Part shown: positions 1 to 8,619 of the stretch, one piece after another
Layout of the letters: each line of letters opens with the position of its first letter
Position numbering within the stretch: the first letter of the stretch is position 1
Assembly (NCBI GenBank): GCA_947471505.1
Contig: CANIWM010000022.1
Coordinates: 1-64,000, forward strand
Direction: 5' to 3'
Source of the DNA: Chthoniobacteraceae bacterium
GTDB lineage: Bacteria > Verrucomicrobiota > Verrucomicrobiia > Chthoniobacterales > Chthoniobacteraceae
DNA: 64,000 nucleotides
The notes under the pieces: model-generated
What the model saw: only the letters and a program-made list of their open reading frames with translations
The model's database searches: none
Told to the model about the DNA's origin: nothing
Made by a program: the position numbers and the translations under genes

Positions 1-151
1 CTCCCCACCCAAACAAAACGCGCTGATTTTCTAAAACAGCGACCGCGCAACCACCGCGCGCAGCATCATCGACCTGCCGCCACCGTGAAATCCAACCCGC
101 GCCGCTCCCCCTCGCCCTCAACCCTCAACTGCCGTTTTTAGGTTCAATCCC

Positions 152-526
152 GTGAACGAGGCGAGCCGACAGATGCAGAGTGTGCTCAGCAATCTTCCCA
201 AACAAATCCCCGTCCCTGATATGGAAATGCCCTTCAAGCTGAAGATGGACTCACTCAGCATCAACGGCGGCGACATTCCAAACGGCCTCGGCTGGATCGT
301 GCTCGTGCTGGGGCTCGGCGCGGCGCTTCTGCCGTATGTGGCGACCGCGATGGACGCGCACACGCGGCGATTGCTGACGCTGGTATGCCTCGGCGCAGGC
401 GCGGTGGTTTTGCTCTATGTGCTGACGCAAAATTTCCGCTTCGCCAGCATGGGAATCATCCTCGTCCTCGCAGGCTACGCGCTGGAGTTCTTGGGAACGG
501 TCAAAGACGCGGACGCAAAAACGTAG
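152..526 (+). CDS. Small integral membrane protein, unknown function
   Basis: This 124-residue protein has no family I can name. After a polar N-terminus (about 50 residues, with a PVPDMEMPFKLKMD stretch) it shows three hydrophobic segments, roughly residues 48-66, 73-90 and 96-112, so it should be a small inner-membrane protein. The start is a GTG at 152, since no ATG precedes the conserved-looking part. Its TAG stop lies inside the palindromic repeat that begins at 523, so the last codons may have been set by that insertion. The next gene is convergent on the minus strand. Confidence 0.55.
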   Translation: MNEASRQMQSVLSNLPKQIPVPDMEMPFKLKMDSLSINGGDIPNGLGWIVLVLGLGAALLPYVATAMDAHTRRLLTLVCLGAGAVVLLYVLTQNFRFASMGIILVLAGYALEFLGTVKDADAKT

Positions 527-618
527 CTCGACATTCCAATGTCGAGTTTTGGCACCCTCCATGGGGACAGTTCTCCCTGTAGAGAACGCCCAGTCTCGAC
601 TTTGGAAAGTCGAGCTAC
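523..618. repeat. REP-like paired-hairpin element
   Basis: The two 24-nt ends (523-546 and 595-618) are inverted copies of one another differing at 2 positions. Each end is itself a near-perfect hairpin (CTCGACATT-CC-AATGTCGAG and CTCGACTTT-GG-AAAGTCGAG). The differences are compensatory, so both hairpins stay paired. The element lies between two convergent genes and supplies the stop codon of the upstream one. Confidence 0.75.
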
Positions 619-698
619 GCCGCGCTTCCAACTTTTTGCGCCCGCGTCATCAAAGAACGGTAGGCACGGCGGCTGATCGCCCACGGCGTCACGCAAAT

Positions 699-2573
699 TT
701 ACCCCTGTGCAGCTTTGATGGATTCTAGCTCCGCCCATCTCGCGTAGAGGCGGGCGACGGTGGCTAGTTCCTTCTCCAGCTTGCGCTCCTGTTCGGGGAA
801 CTCCTTCGAGCGCGTGACGAAAAACTGCGGGTCTGCGAGTAGGGCGCTGGTCGCTGCGCTGAGTGCTTCGGCGGCGTGGATTTCGTCTTCGATGGTTTCG
901 AGTTCTTTGCTCTCTTTGTAGGTGAGTTTACGCCCGCGTGCTTTCGGCGCGGCGACGGGCGCTGGCGCTGCTTTCAAGACAGGCGCTGGTGCCGCGAGAC
1001 GGTTGGCTTTTTTCTCCAGATAGTAATCGTAGTCGCCGGGCGTGAACTCGATCACCCCGCCTTCTTCGATGCTTAAAATGTGCGTGCAGACTCGGTTCAG
1101 GAACCAGCGGTCGTGGCTGACGACGAGGGCGCAGCCGGTGAATTGCGCCAGACTCTCCTCCACGAGTTGCAGCGTGGAGAGATCGAGGTCGTTCGTCGGT
1201 TCATCAAGGATAAGGAGGTTGCCGCCGCGGAGGAGGACTTTGCCGAGCGTGAGCCGCGAACGCTCTCCACCGCTGAGGTTGCCGACTTTGCTGTTGATGG
1301 CGTCGTCGGTGAAAAGGAAGCGCCGCAGGTAGGTGCGGACGTGGATTTTCTCCTCGCCCAAGACGACCCAATCCGCCGTGCCCGCGATGGCCGTGAGCAC
1401 GGTGTCTTCGTCGTTCACGACGGCGCGGTTTTGGTCCACGTAATTGATGATCGTGCGCTGGCCGACGGTGACTTTGCCCCACGTCGGCTCCAACTCGCCC
1501 ATGATGACGCGGAGGAGTGTCGTCTTGCCCATGCCGTTGCGCCCGACGATGCCGATGCGGGAGCCCGGCGGCATCTCGAAATCGAGGCGGTCAAAGAGCA
1601 CGCGGTCGCCCATTTTCACGCCCACGCCTTTGAGGTCGAGGATGGTGTTCCCGAGCTTCGGCGGCGGGGGAATAATCATGTCCATCTGCTCATCGCGGGA
1701 GGGTCCGGCCTCGGCAGCCATTTCGTGATAACGGGCGATGCGGTCCACGCTTTTCGTGCGGCGGGCGCTGGGGCCTTTGCGAACCCATTCGAGTTCGCGG
1801 GCGAGGTATTTCTGGCGCTCGTGCTCGCTGCTTTCTTCGCCCGCTTCGCGCTCGGCTTTCGTGGACAGATACTTGGTGTAATTGCCGGGGTAGGAGTAGA
1901 AGGTGCCCGCCTTCAGCTCGACGATGCGGGTCGTCACGCGGTCGAGGAAGAAGCGGTCGTGGGTCACGAAAAGACACGTCCCTTTATACGTGCGCAAAAA
2001 GCCCTCCAGCCACTCCACGCTGTTCGTATCCAGATGGTTCGTCGGCTCGTCGAGGATGAGCAAATCCGGCTGGCCGATGAGCGCGCGGCACAATGCGACG
2101 CGGCGCTTTTCTCCGCCGGAGAGGTTGGCGGCGAGGCGAGTGATGTCGGGCGCGTGGAGGTTGGTGACGAGCGTGGCGAGGCGGGAGTCGAGGTTCCAGC
2201 CGTCGTGCTGTTCGATTTCGTCGAGCAGCTCGGAGGCGCGGTGGTCCTCGGCAGGCGTGGCCTCGTAGTCCGCGATCATCTTCAAAATGTGGGAGGCTCC
2301 GGCGAGGATGTTTTGCTCCACGGTGGCGTTGTCATCCAGCCCAAAGGTCTGCGGCAAATACCCCACAAGCGCATTCCGACGCCGTGTGACTTCGCCGCCG
2401 TCGGGCTCCAAGTCGCCCGCTGCGATGCGGAGAAATGTGGATTTCCCGCAGCCATTGCGACCGACGAGGCCCACGCGCTCGCCCTCGTGGAGCCCAAGCG
2501 TGGACGAATTAAGTAGTGTAGTGATGCCGTAGCGGACGATGAGTCCGTTGGCGGAAAATACAGGTAGTGCCAT
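699..2573 (-). CDS. ABC-F family ATPase (Uup-like), ribosome-associated
   Basis: The 624-residue protein has two ABC ATPase domains and no membrane segments, the hallmark of ABC-F proteins, which act on the ribosome rather than as transporters. Domain 1 has Walker A GRNGCGKST (about residues 38-46), signature LSGGEKRR and Walker B LLILDEPTNHLD. A charged linker with an RKGPSARRTKS stretch follows. Domain 2 has GRNGMGKTT, LSGGERSR and LLILDEPTNDLD. A proline/alanine spacer and a C-terminal coiled coil (about 550-620) match Uup, as does the length (E. coli Uup is about 635). Uup-type proteins are linked to ribosome function and DNA transposition control; the exact role here is inferred. Confidence 0.9.
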   Translation of the reverse strand: MALPVFSANGLIVRYGITTLLNSSTLGLHEGERVGLVGRNGCGKSTFLRIAAGDLEPDGGEVTRRRNALVGYLPQTFGLDDNATVEQNILAGASHILKMIADYEATPAEDHRASELLDEIEQHDGWNLDSRLATLVTNLHAPDITRLAANLSGGEKRRVALCRALIGQPDLLILDEPTNHLDTNSVEWLEGFLRTYKGTCLFVTHDRFFLDRVTTRIVELKAGTFYSYPGNYTKYLSTKAEREAGEESSEHERQKYLARELEWVRKGPSARRTKSVDRIARYHEMAAEAGPSRDEQMDMIIPPPPKLGNTILDLKGVGVKMGDRVLFDRLDFEMPPGSRIGIVGRNGMGKTTLLRVIMGELEPTWGKVTVGQRTIINYVDQNRAVVNDEDTVLTAIAGTADWVVLGEEKIHVRTYLRRFLFTDDAINSKVGNLSGGERSRLTLGKVLLRGGNLLILDEPTNDLDLSTLQLVEESLAQFTGCALVVSHDRWFLNRVCTHILSIEEGGVIEFTPGDYDYYLEKKANRLAAPAPVLKAAPAPVAAPKARGRKLTYKESKELETIEDEIHAAEALSAATSALLADPQFFVTRSKEFPEQERKLEKELATVARLYARWAELESIKAAQG

Positions 2574-2642
2574 TAAAGAGTTGAGGGTTGAGAGTTGAGA
2601 GACTGTTGGCGCTGCGCGCTTGGTCCTGTTCGCGGGCCGTGG

Positions 2643-3659
2643 TCATCGGAACATCTCCCGCAGCGCGTTGAGCTTCGCTAGGGCTTTGCCGGAGTCTATG
2701 GCTTCGGCGGCGAGGGCGATGCCTTCTTTCAGATCGGGTGCGAGGCCGCAGACGACGAGGGCGGCGCCGGCGTTGAGGAGGACCATGTTGCGGCGGTGGC
2801 CGCGGTCACTGCGCTCTAGGATGGCGGTGACGATTTGGGCGTTCTCCGCTCGCTCGCCGCCGAGGAGGTCGGCGGGTTCGCACGGTTCGAGGCCCACTTC
2901 GGCGGGGGTGATGGTGTAGCTTTTCCCGGCGAGGTCGGCGATGTGGCTGGGGCCGGTGAGGGTGAGTTCGTCGGTGCCGTGGCCGTGGACGGTCCACGCG
3001 CCTTTGCGGCCCAACGTGCGGAGTGCGGCGGCGTATTTGGGTAAAAGGTCGGCGCTGTAGGTGCCGACGAGTTGGTAGTCGGGCAGCGCGGGGTTCAGCA
3101 ACGGGCCGAGGAGGTTGAAAATGGTGGTGTGCCCTTCCCTCGCCAGCGCCGCACGAACGGGGCCGATGGCTGCGAAGGCGGGGTGATACGTCCGGGCGAA
3201 AATGAAGGCGACGCCGTGCCGCTCTAGCGCCTCGCGGAGTTGCTCGGGGGAGAGGTCGATTTTCACGCCGAGTTCTTCGAGCACATCGGCGGCTCCGGTC
3301 TTGGAGGTGACGGAGCGATTGCCGTGTTTCATCACGCACGCGCCCGCTGCTGCTGCGACGAACATGACGGTCGTGGAGACGTTGAAAAAACCCTGCTTGT
3401 CGCCGCCGGTGCCGCAGACGTCGAGCGTCGGGCCGGGGAGCGCGGCGCGGTCTAGCTCGGGCGTGATGGCGCGGGCGAGCAGCTCTTTCGTAAAGCCTGC
3501 GAGGTCGTCTGCGGTCTCGCCCTTCGCTCGGAGCGTTTTGAGAAAGTCGGCCTTTTCGCCATCCGCCACCTGCGGCGAAACCAGTGCAGCGACAGCTTGC
3601 GAGATCATCGCGGGAGCGAGTTCGTTGCCGTGTTTGAGGTGCTGCGTGAGCGGTTCCAT
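2643..3659 (-). CDS. trpD: Anthranilate phosphoribosyltransferase
   Basis: TrpD transfers phosphoribose from PRPP to anthranilate in tryptophan synthesis. The 338-residue protein has the glycine-rich PRPP site DVCGTGGDKQGFFNVST and the anthranilate-side KHGNRSVTSKTGAADVLE segment, both highly typical, and the usual length. I start it at the ATG at 3659; a TTG at 3680 would add seven residues but has no better ribosome site and touches the terminator stem. No other trp genes are adjacent, so it stands alone here. The strong hairpin at 3680-3715 separates it from the peroxiredoxin gene. Confidence 0.93.
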   Translation of the reverse strand: MEPLTQHLKHGNELAPAMISQAVAALVSPQVADGEKADFLKTLRAKGETADDLAGFTKELLARAITPELDRAALPGPTLDVCGTGGDKQGFFNVSTTVMFVAAAAGACVMKHGNRSVTSKTGAADVLEELGVKIDLSPEQLREALERHGVAFIFARTYHPAFAAIGPVRAALAREGHTTIFNLLGPLLNPALPDYQLVGTYSADLLPKYAAALRTLGRKGAWTVHGHGTDELTLTGPSHIADLAGKSYTITPAEVGLEPCEPADLLGGERAENAQIVTAILERSDRGHRRNMVLLNAGAALVVCGLAPDLKEGIALAAEAIDSGKALAKLNALREMFR

Positions 3660-3679
3660 ATCTGCGTGATAAGAGGACA

Positions 3680-3715
3680 AAAGCGCGGGGAGAAATCGAG
3701 TTCTCCCCGCGCTTT
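3680..3715 (-). terminator. Strong hairpin terminator after the peroxiredoxin gene
   Basis: A perfect 15-bp stem (3680-3694 with 3701-3715) has a 6-nt loop. Read on the minus strand it is followed by TTTTGTCCTCTT, a modest T-run. It lies just after the stop of the peroxiredoxin gene and before trpD, so it probably terminates the former. Confidence 0.75.
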
Positions 3716-3738
3716 ATAAAGTCCGAGATGTGCCGTGT

Positions 3739-4218
3739 TTACTTCAGCTCTGCGAGCTTGGCCTTGATGGCCTCGAAGTTCGGCAAATCTTTTGGCGTCG
3801 GGGTCTGCTCTGCGTATTGGACGACGCCGTTTTTATCCACGACGAACGCTGCCCGTGCGCTGGTGAGGCCGATACCTGCGAGCGCAGGAAACTCTACGCC
3901 GTAAGCTGCGGTGGTCGTCTTATCGAGGTCGCTGACAAGTTGGATGGTGATGTTCTCTTTCTTCGCCCAAGCCTCTTGTGCGAATGGGCTATCGACGCTG
4001 ATGCCGATGACCGCTGCGCCGAGGTCGGCGTAGGCTCCTATGCCTTGCGTGACGTCGCAAAACTCGGCGGTGCAGACGCCGGTGAAGGCGAGCGGGAAGA
4101 AGAGAATCACCGTATTCTTCTGGCCGAAGTTGGCCGAGAGAGTGACATCCGTGAGGCCATTGGCGTCTTTGGATTTGAGTGTGAAGTTGGGTGCTTTGGA
4201 GCCGACTGCGATTGCCAT
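3739..4218 (-). CDS. Peroxiredoxin, AhpE-like
   Basis: This 159-residue thioredoxin-fold peroxidase reduces hydroperoxides through its peroxidatic cysteine. The active site reads FFPLAFTGVCTAEFC, giving the PxxxTxxC motif with a second Cys five residues on. The later FVVDKNGVV segment is also typical. The FFPLAFTG form is characteristic of the AhpE/BCP branch. The start chosen is MAIAVGSK at 4218; the upstream in-frame extension to 4275 has no family similarity. The gene is monocistronic, bounded downstream by the 3680 hairpin. Confidence 0.88.
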   Translation of the reverse strand: MAIAVGSKAPNFTLKSKDANGLTDVTLSANFGQKNTVILFFPLAFTGVCTAEFCDVTQGIGAYADLGAAVIGISVDSPFAQEAWAKKENITIQLVSDLDKTTTAAYGVEFPALAGIGLTSARAAFVVDKNGVVQYAEQTPTPKDLPNFEAIKAKLAELK

Positions 4219-4433
4219 AAAATGAATTAGTTGTTGTGGTTGTTTCGTTGAAAAGAGCGCGCCTTTTAAGGCCATGCTCTCCGGGCGGCAATCGATAGTT
4301 TTGCTTGCGATGGGAAAAACTCCGCGCCGCCGTGGATTGAGGTTGGCGGGGCGCGGTCCGCCAATAGAGTAATCTCAGGCCAGATAACCATACCGTATCC
4401 CTGAGATTCCTCCGAGCTCTCACGGCTTACTCA

Positions 4434-4457
4434 TTGTCCATTGCCGTGTCTGGACAA
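4434..4457. terminator. Weak inverted repeat downstream of the pseudopilin operon
   Basis: A 7-bp inverted repeat (TTGTCCA at 4434-4440, TGGACAA at 4451-4457) lies 11 nt past the last gene of the minus-strand operon. The stem is short and lacks a clear T-run. The rest of 4219-4468 holds no gene; it must contain the peroxiredoxin promoter. Confidence 0.3.
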
Positions 4458-4468
4458 AGCGAAAATCG

Positions 4469-5173
4469 TTACTTGTTATTGATCACCCGGATGCGTGTCC
4501 CGCTCCGTGATTGACTGTTATTACTGTTGGTCGGTGGCGCACTGGTTCCACCGGGAGGGCGGAAACCATTGATCGTGCCGCTGGGAGGTCGCGGGATGCC
4601 GGTATTGGGGGGTGGGGTATAGCTCCCGTTGGTGGGGCGGGGGATGTTCGTGGTCGGTTGTTGCTGGGGAGTGTTCGGTGGGCGGAAGTTGGGGTTTGGT
4701 GGGTTGATGTTCGGGGCACCGGGCTGGCGCATTCCTTGTTGGACTCCGGGCACGGGGACGCCCACGCTCGCTTGCTTGATGGCGTTTTCGTTAAAGCCGA
4801 CGTCGCCTATGTCGCTGCCTTTTTTGAGCTTCACTTTGCTGGCTCCGAACTTGTCGTCCCACAGTACTTGCACGATGGAGTAGCCGTCTTCGTCGGGTGT
4901 GCTTCCGAGGAGGCGGATGGGCTTGGACTCTTCGCCGAGGCGGACAATGGTGGCTTGGTCCACGCCGTCCACTTTGCCGAGGCCGACGATGAAGAGGTTG
5001 GCGAAGGGATTGACTGGCGGGGGTTCGTCGGTTTTCTCGACTTTTGTCGCGAGGACGAAGGGCGACGTGGTGCGCGTCTCTTCGTAGCGTTCTTTGTTGA
5101 AGCGCTCGGGCACGACGGCGTCTGTGGCTGCGATGGCGGCGGTGGTGAGTGCGAGAAAAGTGATGGTCTTCAT
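4469..5173 (-). CDS. Proline-rich exported protein, last gene of the pseudopilin operon
   Basis: The 234-residue protein starts with MKTITFLALTTAAIAATDA, a signal peptide. The middle (about 40-130) is a compact charged domain (NPFANLFIVGLGKVDG, VQVLWDDKFGASKVKLKKG). The last 100 residues are low-complexity Pro/Asn/Thr/Gln and probably disordered. It overlaps the PilO-like gene by ATGA, so it is co-translated with the secretion genes. By position it could play the GspC/PilP role (linking the inner-membrane platform to the secretin), but I see no diagnostic motif, so this is inference. Confidence 0.6.
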   Translation of the reverse strand: MKTITFLALTTAAIAATDAVVPERFNKERYEETRTTSPFVLATKVEKTDEPPPVNPFANLFIVGLGKVDGVDQATIVRLGEESKPIRLLGSTPDEDGYSIVQVLWDDKFGASKVKLKKGSDIGDVGFNENAIKQASVGVPVPGVQQGMRQPGAPNINPPNPNFRPPNTPQQQPTTNIPRPTNGSYTPPPNTGIPRPPSGTINGFRPPGGTSAPPTNSNNSQSRSGTRIRVINNK

Positions 5174-5703
5174 AGCTTGGCTTCTGTTTTGAACCACTTG
5201 GCGATGGTAAGAGTTGCGCGGAGTTGTGTTTTATCGGCGGGGTCCACTTTGATGTCGCCTTCGAGCGAGATGAACTGGTCGGGCGCTTGCAGCTCCTGCA
5301 GGAAGTCATACATCTGCGTCCACGCGCCCTTCGCTTCGAGTCGGGTGCCGAGGGTGGTGTAATACGGCTGTTTCATCGGCACGCCGGGCTGCGGGGACTC
5401 TAGGGTGACGGTGTATTTTTTGGCGCTGTTTTTAACGGCGTCAATGAGCGTGCGGTTTGCCACGTCGGAGTCGCCCATGGGCTGAAGGGACTCGGTGAGC
5501 CACTTGTCGCGCTGCGCCCAGAGTTCGCGCTGGGATTCCTTCATTTGCAGGCCGCGGAGGTCGCCTTCCACCTTCACGCGGGCACCGGCGAGCGTCTGAT
5601 AGTTGTTCATCAGGAACTTGATGGCGACGATGTTGATGACGAAGAAAATCACGCCTCCGACAATCCAGGAGAGGACTTTTTCGCGTTGGGACATTTGGGT
5701 CAT
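5170..5703 (-). CDS. PilO/GspM-like inner-membrane assembly protein
   Basis: The 177-residue protein has one N-terminal membrane helix (about 11-31, SWIVGGVIFFVINIVAIKFL), a short coiled coil and a C-terminal alpha/beta domain, the layout of PilO and GspM. These proteins bind the GspL/PilN partner and form the platform of type II secretion or type IV pilus machines. It lies directly after the gspL-like gene with an ATGA overlap at both ends, which fixes its start and ties its expression to the cluster. Sequence alone does not separate PilO from GspM. Confidence 0.75.
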   Translation of the reverse strand: MTQMSQREKVLSWIVGGVIFFVINIVAIKFLMNNYQTLAGARVKVEGDLRGLQMKESQRELWAQRDKWLTESLQPMGDSDVANRTLIDAVKNSAKKYTVTLESPQPGVPMKQPYYTTLGTRLEAKGAWTQMYDFLQELQAPDQFISLEGDIKVDPADKTQLRATLTIAKWFKTEAKL

Positions 5704-6920
5704 GGCTTTGGCTTTAGGACGATGGTGAAGGTGACTTTGTTGGTGTTGCCGATGAGCACGTAGGGCGGGTTTTGGATGTCGAAGTAGGTGTTAATGTCGT
5801 CGTCCTTTTTGAGCTTCTGCGTGAAGGCGAATTGCCCATCGGTGCTGGCCTCGCCTTTGAGGGTGAATTCCCGTCCGCTAAAATTGAACGTCGTGAACTC
5901 CACATCCGCCGTGCGAGCGCGGATGAGCGCGTGGAGGACCTCCGCGATAGAGCGCGAAGGCTCGACGACCGGCGCGAGGGCCTTCCAGCGGGCCATCTGG
6001 TCTTTGATTCCGGCGTAGTTTGGCTCCTTCATCGCGAACTCGCGCTGGAGCGTTTGCAGCTTCCGCTTTTGCACGGCGAGGAAGATGAATGCCCCGGCGA
6101 TGAGCAGGAGGTAAAAGACGGCAAACACAAGCAGGCGCTGCTTTACACGCTCGCCACTCTCACGGGAGTTGGCCTCTTGCAGCCAGCTCGGCGGGAGTAA
6201 ATCGAGGCCGGTCTGCGCTTCACCCGTCAGCTCCAGTGGCTCGATAGGTCGCCCGAAATGGGTGGCGAGCGCCCCGATGAGGTCGAGGTCGCCGGGCCAG
6301 ACGAAGATGCGGGTGAAGTCCACCGGCACGCCTTCGAGTTCCGCCGCGATGAGGAGGCCGGGGAGTTCGGCGATGACGGAGTCGGGTTCGGTAAAAGGGA
6401 CGGCTTGCGCCCAGCTCAGCTTGCCCTTTTCAAAGATGGCGAGGACGGTCTGCCCTTGCTCGGGCCAGATGGCGAGGACTGTCTCATCTTGCGGGCACGC
6501 GACGCCGACGCGCAGGGCGTAGAGCGAGATGCGCTCGGGCACGCGGCCACTCTGCCGGAGCGGGGCGCAGATGCTCTCTAGCTGCGTATGCTGCGCAGTG
6601 ACGGAGAGGACGGTGGTTTCGTTCTCCGAATGCCCCAGCGTCTCGAAGCCGTGGCTGACTTCCTCCACGGGGAAAGGGAGCGATTTTTCGAGCTGGAGCT
6701 GGAGCATGTCTGCCAGCTCGGCTTGGTCGGTAGAAGGCAGGCGATGCCGCTCTAGCAGCACGGCTTGGCAGGGCAGCGCGAGGTCTATGTGTGCATTGCC
6801 GGGCACGTAAGAGATCGCCTCGTCGAGCGTCGTGAGTGATTGGTCCTCGCCTCCCATTCGGAGTCTCCAGCCTGTGGCGTCGGGTGTGATGAGCGCATGT
6901 GCGGCTCCGTTCTTTTTCAT
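5700..6920 (-). CDS. gspL: GspL/PilM-like cytoplasmic-domain assembly protein
   Basis: The 406-residue protein has an actin-like cytoplasmic N-terminal half (about 1-250) containing the family-typical LQLQLEKSLPFPVEEVSHGF segment. One membrane helix (about 268-290, LLVFAVFYLLLIAGAFIFLAV) follows, then a periplasmic domain with coiled coil and a ferredoxin-like C-terminus. This is the GspL arrangement (PilM and PilN fused). GspL couples the secretion ATPase to the pseudopilus platform. It overlaps gspK upstream and the PilO/GspM-like gene downstream by ATGA. Confidence 0.8.
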   Translation of the reverse strand: MKKNGAAHALITPDATGWRLRMGGEDQSLTTLDEAISYVPGNAHIDLALPCQAVLLERHRLPSTDQAELADMLQLQLEKSLPFPVEEVSHGFETLGHSENETTVLSVTAQHTQLESICAPLRQSGRVPERISLYALRVGVACPQDETVLAIWPEQGQTVLAIFEKGKLSWAQAVPFTEPDSVIAELPGLLIAAELEGVPVDFTRIFVWPGDLDLIGALATHFGRPIEPLELTGEAQTGLDLLPPSWLQEANSRESGERVKQRLLVFAVFYLLLIAGAFIFLAVQKRKLQTLQREFAMKEPNYAGIKDQMARWKALAPVVEPSRSIAEVLHALIRARTADVEFTTFNFSGREFTLKGEASTDGQFAFTQKLKKDDDINTYFDIQNPPYVLIGNTNKVTFTIVLKPKP

Positions 6921-7960
6921 TCTTTCCAGCTTAAAATGTTTGGGTTCTGCCCACCTTTACGGGCTACGACTTCGATTTGTCTATGGACTTTTCCGCTCCA
7001 GCCCTCGGCGGTGATGTGCCAAGTGTTGTCTTTCAGGCCAATGAGCCCGCCGAGCGCGGAAAATTGCGTCTTATTCATCCCGAGGAAGCCCTGAATCTGG
7101 TCGAGCTTCGTAATCGGCGGGTCGTCCAGTGTGCCGTCAATCCCGTCGGAGCCCTTCCGCCATTCGATATAGCGCTGGATGCCGCCCTCCGCGATGCCGG
7201 GCAGCAGGCGCATGATTTGGAACTCGGCAGCCGTCACATCAATCGGGCCGTTGGAAAACACGGTGAGGTCTTCCTTCCAGCCACCCTGCGAGGTGAGCGC
7301 TTCGCAGTCATAGACTTGCTCCAACTCCTCCACGGTCTGAAATTGCCCACGGTTCGGCGGGTGGTAGCCCTCGGCGTCCTCTTGTCCGTTGATGCGCTTC
7401 ACGTTATCCGCGTCGAGGTAATCGAGGATGCAATCTACGATGTGCTCGCGGTCGTTAAACTCGATGCCGCGATACTCCATCCAGCGCTTAAACATATCGA
7501 TCTTCCGTGGGTCTTCGCCGGTGAAAATGGTATTCAAGTTCAGCTTCCCGCCCTCGCTCACCATCGTCACTCGGAAGCCGGGGTCTGCATTTTCCTGCAT
7601 CGCGAGAGCAGGCGTCTCCTTCGTCACCAGCGGGTGCAGGCCGAGCGCCATACCGCTGTTCGCCATCGCGCGGGCGTCGGTGTCGTTGTAGTTCTGCGTC
7701 GCCGTGATGAGCGTCTGCCGGATGAAAGTGGCATAAACCATCACCGCCCCCGTGAGCACGATCATCGCCCAAAGGACCAGCAGCAGCGCCGCGCCGCGAT
7801 GGGCGAAGGAGCGGCGACATTCCTGTCGCCGTCCTAACAGCGCGAAGCGCCCAATCTCCCCCCGGCACTCCGTCGCACAAAAGAATGCGCTTCGCGGTTG
7901 AAGGTCGGCGACAGGAATGTCGCCGCTCCTTGTTTGATGAGTGGGTAAAGTGCGCATCAT
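6917..7960 (-). CDS. gspK: Type II secretion minor pseudopilin GspK, with an in-frame repeat insertion
   Basis: The 347-residue protein carries the GspK hydrophobic helix RGAALLLVLWAMIVLTGAV and the large globular domain with NLNTIFTG, DCILDYLDAD and YHPPNRGQFQTVEEL. GspK caps the pseudopilus with GspI and GspJ. The leader is abnormal: only MMRTLPTHQ is native-looking, followed by about 43 residues encoded by the palindromic element at 7807-7930, before FAHRG and the helix. No start codon follows the element ahead of the helix, so it is translated unless a rare start is used. Whether prepilin peptidase still processes it is unknown. The start is fixed by the ATGA overlap with gspJ. Confidence 0.85.
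   Translation of the reverse strand: MMRTLPTHQTRSGDIPVADLQPRSAFFCATECRGEIGRFALLGRRQECRRSFAHRGAALLLVLWAMIVLTGAVMVYATFIRQTLITATQNYNDTDARAMANSGMALGLHPLVTKETPALAMQENADPGFRVTMVSEGGKLNLNTIFTGEDPRKIDMFKRWMEYRGIEFNDREHIVDCILDYLDADNVKRINGQEDAEGYHPPNRGQFQTVEELEQVYDCEALTSQGGWKEDLTVFSNGPIDVTAAEFQIMRLLPGIAEGGIQRYIEWRKGSDGIDGTLDDPPITKLDQIQGFLGMNKTQFSALGGLIGLKDNTWHITAEGWSGKVHRQIEVVARKGGQNPNILSWKE
7807..7930. repeat. 124-bp palindromic element inside gspK
   Basis: The two ends (7807-7831 and 7906-7930) are perfect 25-nt inverted repeats, each containing the hairpin GGCGACA-TTCC-TGTCGCC. A second, inner inverted pair CGCGAAGCGC/GCGCTTCGCG lies at 7841-7850 and 7887-7896. The architecture (paired hairpins as inverted ends) matches the element at 523-618, though the sequences differ. 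I see no clear target duplication. The frame is open through the whole element. Confidence 0.85.
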
Positions 7961-8619
7961 TGCGTTTGAGTTGCGATGGCTGACGGGATGCCGATGACGG
8001 CTTCGAGCGGCACGATGTCGCCCTCGCGCATCACGGACATCCGCATATAGCTCGGGCGCGATGTAGAGTCTGTCCAGCTTTCCACTTCCGTATTCACCCG
8101 TGGGTCAAAGAAGCGCAGTCGCAGCGATTGCGCGTTCGGGATGAGCGGAATCCAGTCCGGCTTCGACGCGCCCAAACTCGCCACCAACCCAAGCGCCGTC
8201 TCCTGCATCGCGATCTCTCGCTCAATGCCGATCTCATACTTCGCCGCATTGTCCTTCAGTGGCTTGATTCGCAGCCGCGCGATATATTCACCCTTCGCAG
8301 CCGTCGTCATCAGCCCCGGCCCGCCCTTCGAGCGCCACTCCACGCTATCCACATCCCGCCCGCCGAGCCGCACCGCCTTCGAGAGCAGCGTGGACTGGCC
8401 GCGACCGGGGAAGGAGAAAAACTCCTCTTGAACCATCTCCGTCATCCGCTCCACCGCGAGTTGGCTATTGATCTCCTCCGACGAAATCGAAATCGCCTGA
8501 ATGTTCGAGCGCACAAACTGAAACACGATCACCGAAATCATGGACAAAATCGCCACCGCAAGCACGACCTCTAGGATCGTCATCGCGGCTCGTTTTGGAT
8601 TGGTGTGAAGTGGTCGCAT
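7957..8619 (-). CDS. gspJ: Type II secretion minor pseudopilin GspJ
   Basis: The 220-residue prepilin-like protein starts MRPLHTNPKRAAMTILEVVLAVAILSM, a class III signal with the hydrophobic helix and the conserved Glu at helix position 5. The globular part contains FFDPRVNTEVESW and a C-terminal beta region as in GspJ. It sits between gspI and gspK with ATGA overlaps, the standard H-I-J-K order. The residue before the usual cleavage position is Ala rather than Gly, which is unusual but tolerated in some pseudopilins. The longer in-frame extension to 8802 overlaps gspI and is rejected. Confidence 0.8.
   Translation of the reverse strand: MRPLHTNPKRAAMTILEVVLAVAILSMISVIVFQFVRSNIQAISISSEEINSQLAVERMTEMVQEEFFSFPGRGQSTLLSKAVRLGGRDVDSVEWRSKGGPGLMTTAAKGEYIARLRIKPLKDNAAKYEIGIEREIAMQETALGLVASLGASKPDWIPLIPNAQSLRLRFFDPRVNTEVESWTDSTSRPSYMRMSVMREGDIVPLEAVIGIPSAIATQTQ

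Noticed and set aside
1080-2516. 478-codon open frame on the plus strand
   Set aside because: Antisense to the ABC-F gene with its complete Walker motifs; no recognisable domain.
4219-4275. 19-residue N-terminal extension of the peroxiredoxin
   Set aside because: Family members start at MAxxVGxxAPxF; the extension has neither similarity nor signal-peptide character.
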